Below are positions 25,502 through 33,428 of a stretch of 64,000 bases of DNA, in pieces (position 1 is the stretch's first letter; every line of letters begins with the position of its first letter). Position numbers and translations under genes: made by a program. Origin of the DNA: Oceanospirillum sp048268485 (lineage in GTDB: Bacteria > Pseudomonadota > Gammaproteobacteria > Pseudomonadales > Halomonadaceae); NCBI GenBank assembly GCA_048268485.1, contig JBLWVL010000019.1:1-64000 (forward strand). Reading direction: 5' to 3'. The notes under the pieces were generated by a model, which saw only the letters and a program-made list of their open reading frames with translations, did no database searches and was not told where the DNA came from.

Positions 25502-26353
25502 TTACACCGAAAACGGATACTGAATCGCTTCATGATACTGATAGCCAACCACATCAAAATCATCCAGAGATACCCAGGCTTCCAGGTCTTCCAGGCTTTT
25601 AATCTCAGGGTTAATTTTTAATTGCGGCGACGGGAACGGCTCCCGCTTTAACTGAACATCCCGCATCAGCTCCAGCTGATCTTCATAAATATGGGCATTA
25701 ACAATTTTATGGTATGCCTTGCCGGGCTTGTGGCCGGTAATCTGCGCCATTAGTGCTAGCAGGGTAAATACCTGCACCTGATTAAAGTTCAGACCTAAAG
25801 GAACATCACAGCTGCGCTGAGTACTATTCAGGTACAGCTTGCCACCCAGTAACGAGAAATGATGGCTGTACATACAAGGGCGTAAACACCCCATCTCGAA
25901 CTCACCGGGATTATAAAAATTCAGAATCTCGCCCCGATCATCCAGCCCACGGCGCAGATCATCCACAATCTTTTTCAGCTGATCCAGATAAGTACCATCG
26001 GGTTTCGCCCAACTCCGGCCCTGAACGCCATACACGCGCCCCATATCGTCCTCCCCTTTACGGTGAGGGTTGTTCAGCCAGCTGGGGTTTTCATTGGCAT
26101 TCGCATTCCAGGTGTTACAGCCGATAGCACGAAACTGTGCTGCGCTGTCATAGCCGCGCAGGTAACCCAAAAGCTCAGCAATAGCAGCCTTCCAAAAACT
26201 TTTTCGGGTAGTAATCAGCGGGAACTGATTATTTTCCACATCATATTCCAGGTCGGCATTGATAATGGTCAGGCAGCGTTTGCCGGTGCGTTCGTTATCA
26301 ACCCAGATACCCTCTTCAACAATGCGACGACTGAGATCAAGATACTGCTGCAT
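25502..26353 (-). CDS. thyA: Thymidylate synthase
   Basis: Converts dUMP to dTMP with methylene-tetrahydrofolate. At 283 residues it belongs to the slightly longer Vibrio/Pseudomonas-like ThyA group rather than the 264-residue E. coli form. The catalytic cysteine lies in CLRPCMYSHHFSL, a variant of the usual PPCH context typical of that group; RSCDVPLGLNFNQVQ binds dUMP, and the protein ends in EAIQYPFSV. It sits between lgt and folA, continuing the lgt-thyA order conserved in gammaproteobacteria. Confidence 0.97.
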   Translation of the reverse strand: MQQYLDLSRRIVEEGIWVDNERTGKRCLTIINADLEYDVENNQFPLITTRKSFWKAAIAELLGYLRGYDSAAQFRAIGCNTWNANANENPSWLNNPHRKGEDDMGRVYGVQGRSWAKPDGTYLDQLKKIVDDLRRGLDDRGEILNFYNPGEFEMGCLRPCMYSHHFSLLGGKLYLNSTQRSCDVPLGLNFNQVQVFTLLALMAQITGHKPGKAYHKIVNAHIYEDQLELMRDVQLKREPFPSPQLKINPEIKSLEDLEAWVSLDDFDVVGYQYHEAIQYPFSV

Positions 26354-26471
26354 AACGGTTCCAAAAATTCAGAAATAAAAAGGCTGGCAGTTTACGCCAC
26401 CAATACACCAATTGCAGCCAGAAGTGTCTAATAAATACAGCTCTGCTAAACCGCAGTATTAAAGTTTCCTA

Positions 26472-27266
26472 TCAGTGTTTAACCTGATCAAAGCACGCCT
26501 GCTTTCTGCCCCAGGCCGCCAACGCAAAACCAACCAGAACCATAGGCAGCGACAGCAGCTGTCCCATCGTCAGCCAGTCAAAAGCCACAAAACCGAGATG
26601 AGCATCAGGCTGACGGACAAACTCCATCATAAAACGGAAAATACCGTAACACATCAGAAAGGCACCGGAGATAACACCTCTGGCAGGTCTTTTCCGATCC
26701 AGCAGATTCAGAATAACAAACAAAGCGATACCTTCCAGTGCAAATTGATACAGCTGGGATGGGTGGCGTGCAAGGTTATCCACATGGGGAAAGACCATAC
26801 CCCAGGGCTGATCAGTTGGGCGGCCCCAAAGCTCACCACCGATAAAGTTCCCTACACGTCCAGCACCAAGTCCAATGGGCACCAGCGGGGCGATAAAGTC
26901 AGTAACTGTCAGCATATTGGCCTGCATGCGACGGGCAAAAATAATCATCGCAACAATCACACCCAAAAGACCGCCGTGGAAGGACATGCCACCCTCCCAG
27001 ACCTGAAACAACCAGAGCGGATCGGCCAGAAAGCGGTCAAAATTGTAGAAGAAGACATAGCCAAACCGGCCGCCGAGCACCACTCCTACGGCACCGTAGA
27101 AGATCAGATCACCAACATCATCACGGCTCCAGCCCAGACGATGCGCACGCTGCTTAGCCAGCCACCAGGCTCCGGCAAAGCCGATCAGGTACATAAGGCC
27201 GTACCAGTGAATTTTCAGGGGGCCTATCGCCACCAGTACAGGGTCAATCTGTGGGTATTGCAGCAT
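26472..27266 (-). CDS. lgt: Prolipoprotein diacylglyceryl transferase
   Basis: Moves diacylglycerol from phosphatidylglycerol to the lipobox cysteine of prelipoproteins, in the inner membrane. The 264-residue protein has seven predicted membrane helices, the HGGLLG motif with the essential histidine and the family signature, here GRVGNFIGGELWGR. The usual second asparagine (GNFIN) is Gly in this copy, a small deviation; the other signature residues are intact. It precedes thyA, as in many gammaproteobacteria. The window also encodes at least one probable substrate, the YHYH lipoprotein. Confidence 0.96.
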   Translation of the reverse strand: MLQYPQIDPVLVAIGPLKIHWYGLMYLIGFAGAWWLAKQRAHRLGWSRDDVGDLIFYGAVGVVLGGRFGYVFFYNFDRFLADPLWLFQVWEGGMSFHGGLLGVIVAMIIFARRMQANMLTVTDFIAPLVPIGLGAGRVGNFIGGELWGRPTDQPWGMVFPHVDNLARHPSQLYQFALEGIALFVILNLLDRKRPARGVISGAFLMCYGIFRFMMEFVRQPDAHLGFVAFDWLTMGQLLSLPMVLVGFALAAWGRKQACFDQVKH

Positions 27267-27296
27267 GAATAAACCTTAACGTCTGCTTTGAATAAG

Positions 27297-28085
27297 CTAG
27301 CTCAGTAAAAAGCGGATGCCGATCAGTAACAACAATATGGCAAAGATGCGCTTCAGAGTATCAGAAGGCAGACTATGAGCCAGTTTTGCGCCTACTTTAG
27401 CAAAAATAACACTGGTAGAGACGATCCCGATAAATGCTGGCCAGTACACATAACCCGTTGCATATTCAGGTAACAGAGGGTTTCCCCAACCTTCTTCGAT
27501 ATTTGCCAGAGCACCCACTACTGCAATGGGCAAACCCACCGCAGCAGAAGTCGCGACGGCAGTCTGCATCTTAACATTACACCAGCTCAAAAAAGGCACC
27601 GTCAAAGAGCCTCCACCAATACCAAAAATGGCGGAAGCCCAGCCGATAAAACCGCCAGTCCCTATAAGACCAGGTCGTCCGGGAATGGTTCGTCCCGGCT
27701 TAGGTTTCAGTCCAAACCCCATCTGAACAGCAATCAAAACCGCAAAAATACCAATGACGTTCTGCAGTAATTCACCACTCATCATACCCGCAGTTTTAAC
27801 TCCCAGCACCGTACCAAAAACGATACCAATGGCAATCCCTGTGAACCAGTCCCAACGTACAGCCCCTTTCCCGTGATGCGCCTTAATAGAACTGACAGAC
27901 GTCACGGCAATAGTTGCCAGAGATGTACCCACCGCGAGATGGGTCAGTACTTCAGAGGAGATCCCTTGGGCAGCAAAACTGAATACCAGCACCGGCACAA
28001 TGACCAGACCACCACCTATGCCAAAAAGCCCTGCCAACGTTCCGGCAACCCCCCCTAAAACCACATACATTAAAAGCGTTACCAT
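27297..28085 (-). CDS. TSUP-family membrane permease (TauE/SafE type)
   Basis: A 262-residue inner-membrane protein with about eight hydrophobic segments and the two TSUP repeats: GGVAGTLAGLFGIGGGLVIVPVL near the N-terminus and GGFIGWASAIFGIGGGSLTVPFL near the middle. Family members export or import small sulfur or carbon compounds such as sulfite, sulfoacetate or thiosulfate. It precedes lgt by 30 bases and is probably co-transcribed with lgt-thyA-folA. The substrate cannot be inferred from context. Confidence 0.9.
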   Translation of the reverse strand: MVTLLMYVVLGGVAGTLAGLFGIGGGLVIVPVLVFSFAAQGISSEVLTHLAVGTSLATIAVTSVSSIKAHHGKGAVRWDWFTGIAIGIVFGTVLGVKTAGMMSGELLQNVIGIFAVLIAVQMGFGLKPKPGRTIPGRPGLIGTGGFIGWASAIFGIGGGSLTVPFLSWCNVKMQTAVATSAAVGLPIAVVGALANIEEGWGNPLLPEYATGYVYWPAFIGIVSTSVIFAKVGAKLAHSLPSDTLKRIFAILLLLIGIRFLLS

Positions 28086-28165
28086 AAAGCCAGCTCACTC
28101 CATAAAAAAAGACAGCAGGTACCTGCCCGCTGCCAACATTATACATCTGTTATCCGACCAGCCTC

Positions 28166-30583
28166 TCAGGAGGGCACACGTCCTTCTTCATATTGCTGAC
28201 GCCAATGATCCACCCGGGAACGAAGCTCGGAGGGGTGGTAAGGCTTAGCAAGATATTCATTCATGCCTGCTTCAAAGAAGCGTTGCCGTTCCGTTTCCAG
28301 AACATTTGCTGTAACCGCAATAATTGCTGCGGGCTGCAACTGCATCGCTTTCTCTCGTTCCCGCCAACGGATAGTAGTTTCGATACCATCCATATCTGGC
28401 ATAAAAATATCCATCAGAACAACCTGATAATTTTTTTCAAGCATCTGTTCAAGTGCATCCTGCCCGCTGTTGACCACATCGACATCATAACCCACTTTTT
28501 GCAGGGCTGATTTTGCCAGCATGGTATTTACAGGGCCATCATCAACCACAAGAACCTGGGCCTGCGACTGACTTCCTCGCTTCGGCTTTTCATTGGTTTC
28601 TGCAGATCCGGTCAGCCAGTTATCCCGGGTAAGGTACATAAGCGCACCAACCTTTTCTTTCAACTGTAAACTCAAGCGCTCACGTTGCTCCGGTTGCGCC
28701 TGAATCTGCTCCGTAAGACTCAGAATACTCTGTAAGGGTTTTTCCAGCTCACGGCGCATCGCCTGGAGATACTCAGTCTGTAGCTTTGAAGCCTCAAGCG
28801 CCCGGTCACGGTCAAATTTCATCTGATCACGGATCTGATACTGCTCAGAAAGATCAAACAGCAGCCCCACTAAGGTACGGCCCCGGGCATCACGGCTGCG
28901 TGCCGAATCCGATGAACGGGACAGAACAACCGATACAGGATGGTTTTTATCATCCACACTGGCCAGTACCAGCTCTTTAACAAAAGTCCCTTCATCCATA
29001 GGTGTTACAGGGATAAACTCTGTCAGCAGGTGCCCCCGAAGCTCCTCCTCCGTTTTACCAAAGAAGCTTTCAAAGGCACGGTTACACCCTTGTATCCGAA
29101 ACTCACCATCGGTATCAAAGACAGGAAGCGGGATGGTGTTGAGCAGATTACGAAAGTAGTCATTCAGCTTATGGCAGTTAGCCTGATATTGTGCCATTCC
29201 CTGCTTAAGATTATCGTTTTCAAGCACAAGGCGCTGTATCAGCCCTGCCAGGCTATGAATCTCTTCCACCGAACTGTTCAGATCTTTTTTCGATAATGCC
29301 TTTCCCTCCAGGGAGGCTTGGGCAACATCATCAAAGTACTCCAAAGGCCCCTGGATCTGACGATAAAGCTTATGACTCCGGGCTCTGTGAACGCCCAGGT
29401 GCAGAGCAAAAAGTATCAGAATCAACAAAAGCACAAGCAGACCAATATCCTGCAGATAATCTGCAAAATTATCAGCCCCCACATATAACGCCCGCTCCGG
29501 GGTTACCGCTAACAGTTTCCATCCGGTGAGAGGCACAGTATTCCAGGCCACAACACTCGGTTCACTCAGGTTAACCTGAGCCAATCCGGCCTGCTGGTGT
29601 GCCACCAGACGGGAAAGGTCTGCCATTCCGGGGCGCTTATAAAGATTGAACAACTCCGGCTTAAACTCATTGGTCGTCACATGACGGAAGCTGTACTGCC
29701 CATCAGTCAACTCTTTAAGACCAAAGTCCTCCTCCCCTTCCGGCGGCAAGGCCAGAATATTGCCATCTTTACCAACCAGAATCGCGTAACCAGACCACGG
29801 CTGAGGCAAAGCAAACAGATGGCTGATCAGAGCTTCTACGGTCAGATCAAGCCCCACAACCGCTTCAAGGCTGTCACCATTATAGACAGGAGCGATATAC
29901 GAGATAATCCAGCCTAAACCGGCAGGGTCCAGATAAGCATCCGTCCAGACAGGTTGACGCTGGGGATTATGAGTTTTATCAGCCAGATAGTAGAAGCTGA
30001 AAGATGTAAGATCCAGATCAGGGGCAAACTGTTCATGCACATCCCGGTAAGGATAGAGCAGGTTGAGCTGATCCGGCGTATTCAGATAAACCTGCTTAAC
30101 CAAAGGGTTGGCCTGCTGAAGGTCGGCAAACAGGTAGCTCAGCGGCAATAACTGACGGGCCTTTGTCTCACGGGAAGAAAGATCACGGGATTTCGTGGAG
30201 TAGTAAACGGCAACACCACCGTCGTCCACTGGCTTCATCAGCACATTATCCTGGGTTAGCCCAAGAGGAGTACGCAGATCACCGGGCAGACCTGAGGTAA
30301 GAGTACGCGCTGTCTGGCGACGCAACACATGTAGCTGACTCTGCACAGAACTTAGTTGAGCATTGACCCAATCAGTCTTCGACTGCAGGGCTGCGATCAG
30401 CTGCTGCTCGTATTCCTTTTTTGCGGCATTTTGCTGATTGAGTCCCAACAAAAAAAACGCCCCGAGAAGCGCAAACAGAAAAGCCGCATTGACTAATATC
30501 AGCTGAATCATCCCCGCACGCATGTACGTTTTATAGATCCATGTTTTCAGCGATATACGCAATGGAAGTTCAGTTTCTGTCAT
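28166..30583 (-). CDS. Degenerate hybrid sensor: dCache, PAS, HisKA-like helix without His, receiver; no ATPase domain
   Basis: An 805-residue inner-membrane signalling protein. Membrane helices at about 24-45 and 379-398 flank a periplasmic double-Cache sensor with DLTVEALISHLF and NTVPLTGWKLLAVTPERAL. A HAMP-like stretch, a PAS domain (about 475-590) and a kinase-like dimerisation helix (about 598-650) follow. In that helix the usual MSHELRTPL reads MRRELEKPL, so the phosphorylatable histidine is Arg611. No HATPase domain follows; a linker leads straight to a complete receiver (about 676-795) with phospho-acceptor Asp725 in LMDIFMPD. It cannot autophosphorylate, and probably acts as a phosphate-accepting scaffold for another kinase. 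Confidence 0.88.
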   Translation of the reverse strand: MTETELPLRISLKTWIYKTYMRAGMIQLILVNAAFLFALLGAFFLLGLNQQNAAKKEYEQQLIAALQSKTDWVNAQLSSVQSQLHVLRRQTARTLTSGLPGDLRTPLGLTQDNVLMKPVDDGGVAVYYSTKSRDLSSRETKARQLLPLSYLFADLQQANPLVKQVYLNTPDQLNLLYPYRDVHEQFAPDLDLTSFSFYYLADKTHNPQRQPVWTDAYLDPAGLGWIISYIAPVYNGDSLEAVVGLDLTVEALISHLFALPQPWSGYAILVGKDGNILALPPEGEEDFGLKELTDGQYSFRHVTTNEFKPELFNLYKRPGMADLSRLVAHQQAGLAQVNLSEPSVVAWNTVPLTGWKLLAVTPERALYVGADNFADYLQDIGLLVLLLILILFALHLGVHRARSHKLYRQIQGPLEYFDDVAQASLEGKALSKKDLNSSVEEIHSLAGLIQRLVLENDNLKQGMAQYQANCHKLNDYFRNLLNTIPLPVFDTDGEFRIQGCNRAFESFFGKTEEELRGHLLTEFIPVTPMDEGTFVKELVLASVDDKNHPVSVVLSRSSDSARSRDARGRTLVGLLFDLSEQYQIRDQMKFDRDRALEASKLQTEYLQAMRRELEKPLQSILSLTEQIQAQPEQRERLSLQLKEKVGALMYLTRDNWLTGSAETNEKPKRGSQSQAQVLVVDDGPVNTMLAKSALQKVGYDVDVVNSGQDALEQMLEKNYQVVLMDIFMPDMDGIETTIRWREREKAMQLQPAAIIAVTANVLETERQRFFEAGMNEYLAKPYHPSELRSRVDHWRQQYEEGRVPS

Positions 30584-30728
30584 GAGCGTCCCTGAATAAA
30601 CTTGCTGGCAGAATTCATTTCTGGAGAGAAAGTATCATACACTGTCTGGCAAGGAGATTTCATCCCTGCATTTTAGTCTGAAAACCTTACGGGCTCGCAC
30701 TCTGAGCTTTATAAAACGGAAATCCAGC

Positions 30729-31556
30729 ATGTGTATTATTCTTTTTTCATGGCAAAAGAATCGACATTTTCCCTTAGTGGTTGCAGCCAACAGAGATGAG
30801 TTCTATCAACGACCAACATCAGAGCTGGCATATTGGGAAAAAAGCAACATTATCGCAGGCCGGGACCTTCAGGCTGGCGGAACATGGCTCGGTATTACAC
30901 AATCCGGTCGTTTTGCTGCTGTCACCAATTTTCGTCAGGCTACAGATATGCATAACCGCTACCCTCTGAGCCGGGGCAAGCTTTGCCAGAATTTTCTTGA
31001 AGGGTCTATGTCACCCGAATGCTATCTCGAAGAGCTTGCCGATATAGCCATGGATACCGGCGGATTCAACCTACTGGTCAGTAATGGCAAAACGATGGGG
31101 TATGGCTGCAATCGATTTAGCACTGAAGAGGGCATTCCTTACTACGGTTTTGAACCTCATCTGCCGGCGGGTATTTATGGTTTAAGCAACCACCGCCTGG
31201 ATACAGACTGGCCAAAGGTCCGACAAAGCAAACAGCTAATGACTGAGTTTATCGCCTCGCTAGCTGAGCGGGAAACCTCACCGAATAAAGGCCATGCGCC
31301 TCACATCCTCAACGAAGAGCATCTTTTGCCAATTATCACTCATAGTGAAGAAGCTGCAGATCACGAACTACCGGACACGGGCATAGGTTTAGATAAAGAA
31401 CGCTTTCTATCTCCATCTTTTATAAATTCCAGTATGGACTATGGGACAAGGGCCAGTACAATACTGATCCGCAACAACTCCGGCCAACAAACAATAATGG
31501 AACAAATCTGGCACCCCTGCGGACAAACAGGGGTAAGAACTCTGGTCTGTCTGTGA
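30729..31556 (+). CDS. NRDE-family protein (TANGO2-like)
   Basis: A 275-residue protein of the NRDE/TANGO2 family, which begins with an N-terminal cysteine after Met (MCIILFSW) and contains the name-giving motif VVAANRDEFYQRPT near residue 25, plus GGTWLGITQSGRFAAVTNFR. The Cys2 suggests an N-terminal-nucleophile (Ntn) hydrolase-like fold. Eukaryotic relatives act in lipid or haem handling; the bacterial role is not established. Its stop overlaps the GTG start of the L,D-transpeptidase gene by four bases, so the two are translationally coupled. Confidence 0.9.
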   Translation: MCIILFSWQKNRHFPLVVAANRDEFYQRPTSELAYWEKSNIIAGRDLQAGGTWLGITQSGRFAAVTNFRQATDMHNRYPLSRGKLCQNFLEGSMSPECYLEELADIAMDTGGFNLLVSNGKTMGYGCNRFSTEEGIPYYGFEPHLPAGIYGLSNHRLDTDWPKVRQSKQLMTEFIASLAERETSPNKGHAPHILNEEHLLPIITHSEEAADHELPDTGIGLDKERFLSPSFINSSMDYGTRASTILIRNNSGQQTIMEQIWHPCGQTGVRTLVCL

Positions 31557-33406
31557 CTGAGCAGAGTATTAATCCAAAAACCGTGACCGTTTCAAAGGGC
31601 AGTCTCTTGACCAGATTTCACCTGTTCACCCCATCAGGCAACCGCCCCTTAAACCGCATCATACTGTTGCTTGTCGGTCTGTTATCACTGCTGTCAGCTC
31701 AGACCGTAAAGGCCAATCTGATAGCTCCGGAGCAACACCAGCCTGCTCCTGTCGAAAGCGCCTGGATTGGTGTCACCCTGCATAGCCGGTTTGATAATAC
31801 CAAAGCGGACTTTGCACCTCAGATTGCACCAGCCTACCTGGATAATGATTTTAAGCATATTTGGCTGAACGCTTCCGGAGAGCCCGGGGCTGCAGCTAAC
31901 GAGCTGACCCGACTGGTTAAAGTTTTTGCGGCCATGGATCTTCCGCGACAACCCCACCCCTGGCTGCAGCCCTATCAGAATTTTCTGGCCTTACAGCAAC
32001 AACCTCTGGAGCTTCCCCTTCCCCGGTACCTGTTAGCAACAGACTTACTCTATAGCGAGATGTATGCCCGGCTACGCCATGACATTGCCACACAACGCTT
32101 TATTCAGGCCGACGAAGATGATGATCATCAGGAGTACCGTTATGGTGGCGTTGCCCTGAATAGTTTTGAATCTAAAGCCAAGCCTTGGATGAACGATCTT
32201 CAGCTGGAGCTGAAAACCGCATCAGCGCTGCCGGGCGATCAGCGGGAGAAGTATCTGCAACGCCAAATTAAAGCGCTCTACCCAAAGAACAGCCAAATAC
32301 CAGTACTGCTGGAAGCACTGAATTACTGGCAACAGCAAAAGCTCACTCCCTGGCCACAGTTGCCGGTTGATAAGCATCTTGCGCCCGGAATGATTCGGGA
32401 AAGCTGGATGCCGGTATTAATTGAGCAACTGCAGCGCTTACAGGTTCTTCCAATGGATTACAGTCCTGTTATTCCCGGACGCTATGACGATAAGCTGGTC
32501 GGGGCCGTTAAAAAGGTTCAGGCCCAGCATGGACAGACGATAGACGGCATCATAGGTTTGCAAACCCGTCGGGTACTCAATCTGCCACCGGAAAACCGGG
32601 TACTCAGGCTTGCCCATAACTTTCGCAGACTCTATCACCTGCCCGAGCAGTTAGGTAATCGCTATATGATGATTAATATGGCGGACTATAAACTGGAGCT
32701 GATAGAGGAAAATAAACCAACAATGGAGATGCGGGTTATCGTAGGCTCGCCAGAGCATCGCACTCCCATTATGAAGCAGATGTTAACCTCAGTGATTCTC
32801 AGCCCCCGTTGGAATATCCCTCAAAGCATCGGTGTTAAAAGTATTCTGCCCCGAATCAAAAAAAACCCGAACTACCTGAAAAGCCGCGAAATGCAGATTG
32901 TCGATGGCTGGAGTTCCCCCGCCAAAGAAGTCCCTGTGGAACAGATTAACTTCAATGACTTTTCAGACAACCCTGACCAGTTTCCTTATCGGTTTGTACA
33001 GCTGCCGGGAGAGTATAATCAACTGGGCTATGTAAAGTTCCGGCTGTCCAATAACAAAGCGATTTACATGCATGATACTCCTGCAAAGCATCTTTTCAGT
33101 CGTCGTGAACGGGCGATGAGTAACGGTTGTGTCCGGCTTGAAGATGCTCTGTCACTGGTTGACCGTTTGCTGGCCCAGGAACCCTGGGGCTGGAACAGGA
33201 GGCGTGTGCAGGATGTTCTGCGTTCCAAAGAAGAGCGCTACCTGAAAATGAAGCCGTATCTTCCGGTTTACCTAATGTACTGGACCGCCTGGCAGGATAA
33301 AGAAGGCCATATCCAGTGGCGGGATGATATCTACAATAAAGACCGCCTACCGGGACCTGAGCAAGTCGAAAAGCTGTTAATCGCAGCAAAGAAAAAGAAT
33401 CTCTGA
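31553..33406 (+). CDS. L,D-transpeptidase with peptidoglycan-binding domain (YcbB/LdtD type)
   Basis: Builds 3-3 cross-links in peptidoglycan, or a related reaction, in the periplasm. The 617-residue protein starts with GTG overlapping the previous stop (GTGA). A hydrophobic segment (about 31-53) is a signal or anchor. Residues near 300-345 form a peptidoglycan-binding domain (DDKLVGAVKKVQAQHGQTIDG and IIGLQTRRVLN). The YkuD catalytic domain (about 370-555) ends in HDTPAKHLFSRRERAMSNGC followed by VRLED, with the catalytic cysteine in SNGCVRL. Domain order and length match YcbB. Coupling to an NRDE gene is unusual. Confidence 0.93.
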   Translation: MTEQSINPKTVTVSKGSLLTRFHLFTPSGNRPLNRIILLLVGLLSLLSAQTVKANLIAPEQHQPAPVESAWIGVTLHSRFDNTKADFAPQIAPAYLDNDFKHIWLNASGEPGAAANELTRLVKVFAAMDLPRQPHPWLQPYQNFLALQQQPLELPLPRYLLATDLLYSEMYARLRHDIATQRFIQADEDDDHQEYRYGGVALNSFESKAKPWMNDLQLELKTASALPGDQREKYLQRQIKALYPKNSQIPVLLEALNYWQQQKLTPWPQLPVDKHLAPGMIRESWMPVLIEQLQRLQVLPMDYSPVIPGRYDDKLVGAVKKVQAQHGQTIDGIIGLQTRRVLNLPPENRVLRLAHNFRRLYHLPEQLGNRYMMINMADYKLELIEENKPTMEMRVIVGSPEHRTPIMKQMLTSVILSPRWNIPQSIGVKSILPRIKKNPNYLKSREMQIVDGWSSPAKEVPVEQINFNDFSDNPDQFPYRFVQLPGEYNQLGYVKFRLSNNKAIYMHDTPAKHLFSRRERAMSNGCVRLEDALSLVDRLLAQEPWGWNRRRVQDVLRSKEERYLKMKPYLPVYLMYWTAWQDKEGHIQWRDDIYNKDRLPGPEQVEKLLIAAKKKNL

Positions 33407-33428
33407 ATACCCGGACTCTCAGATTATC

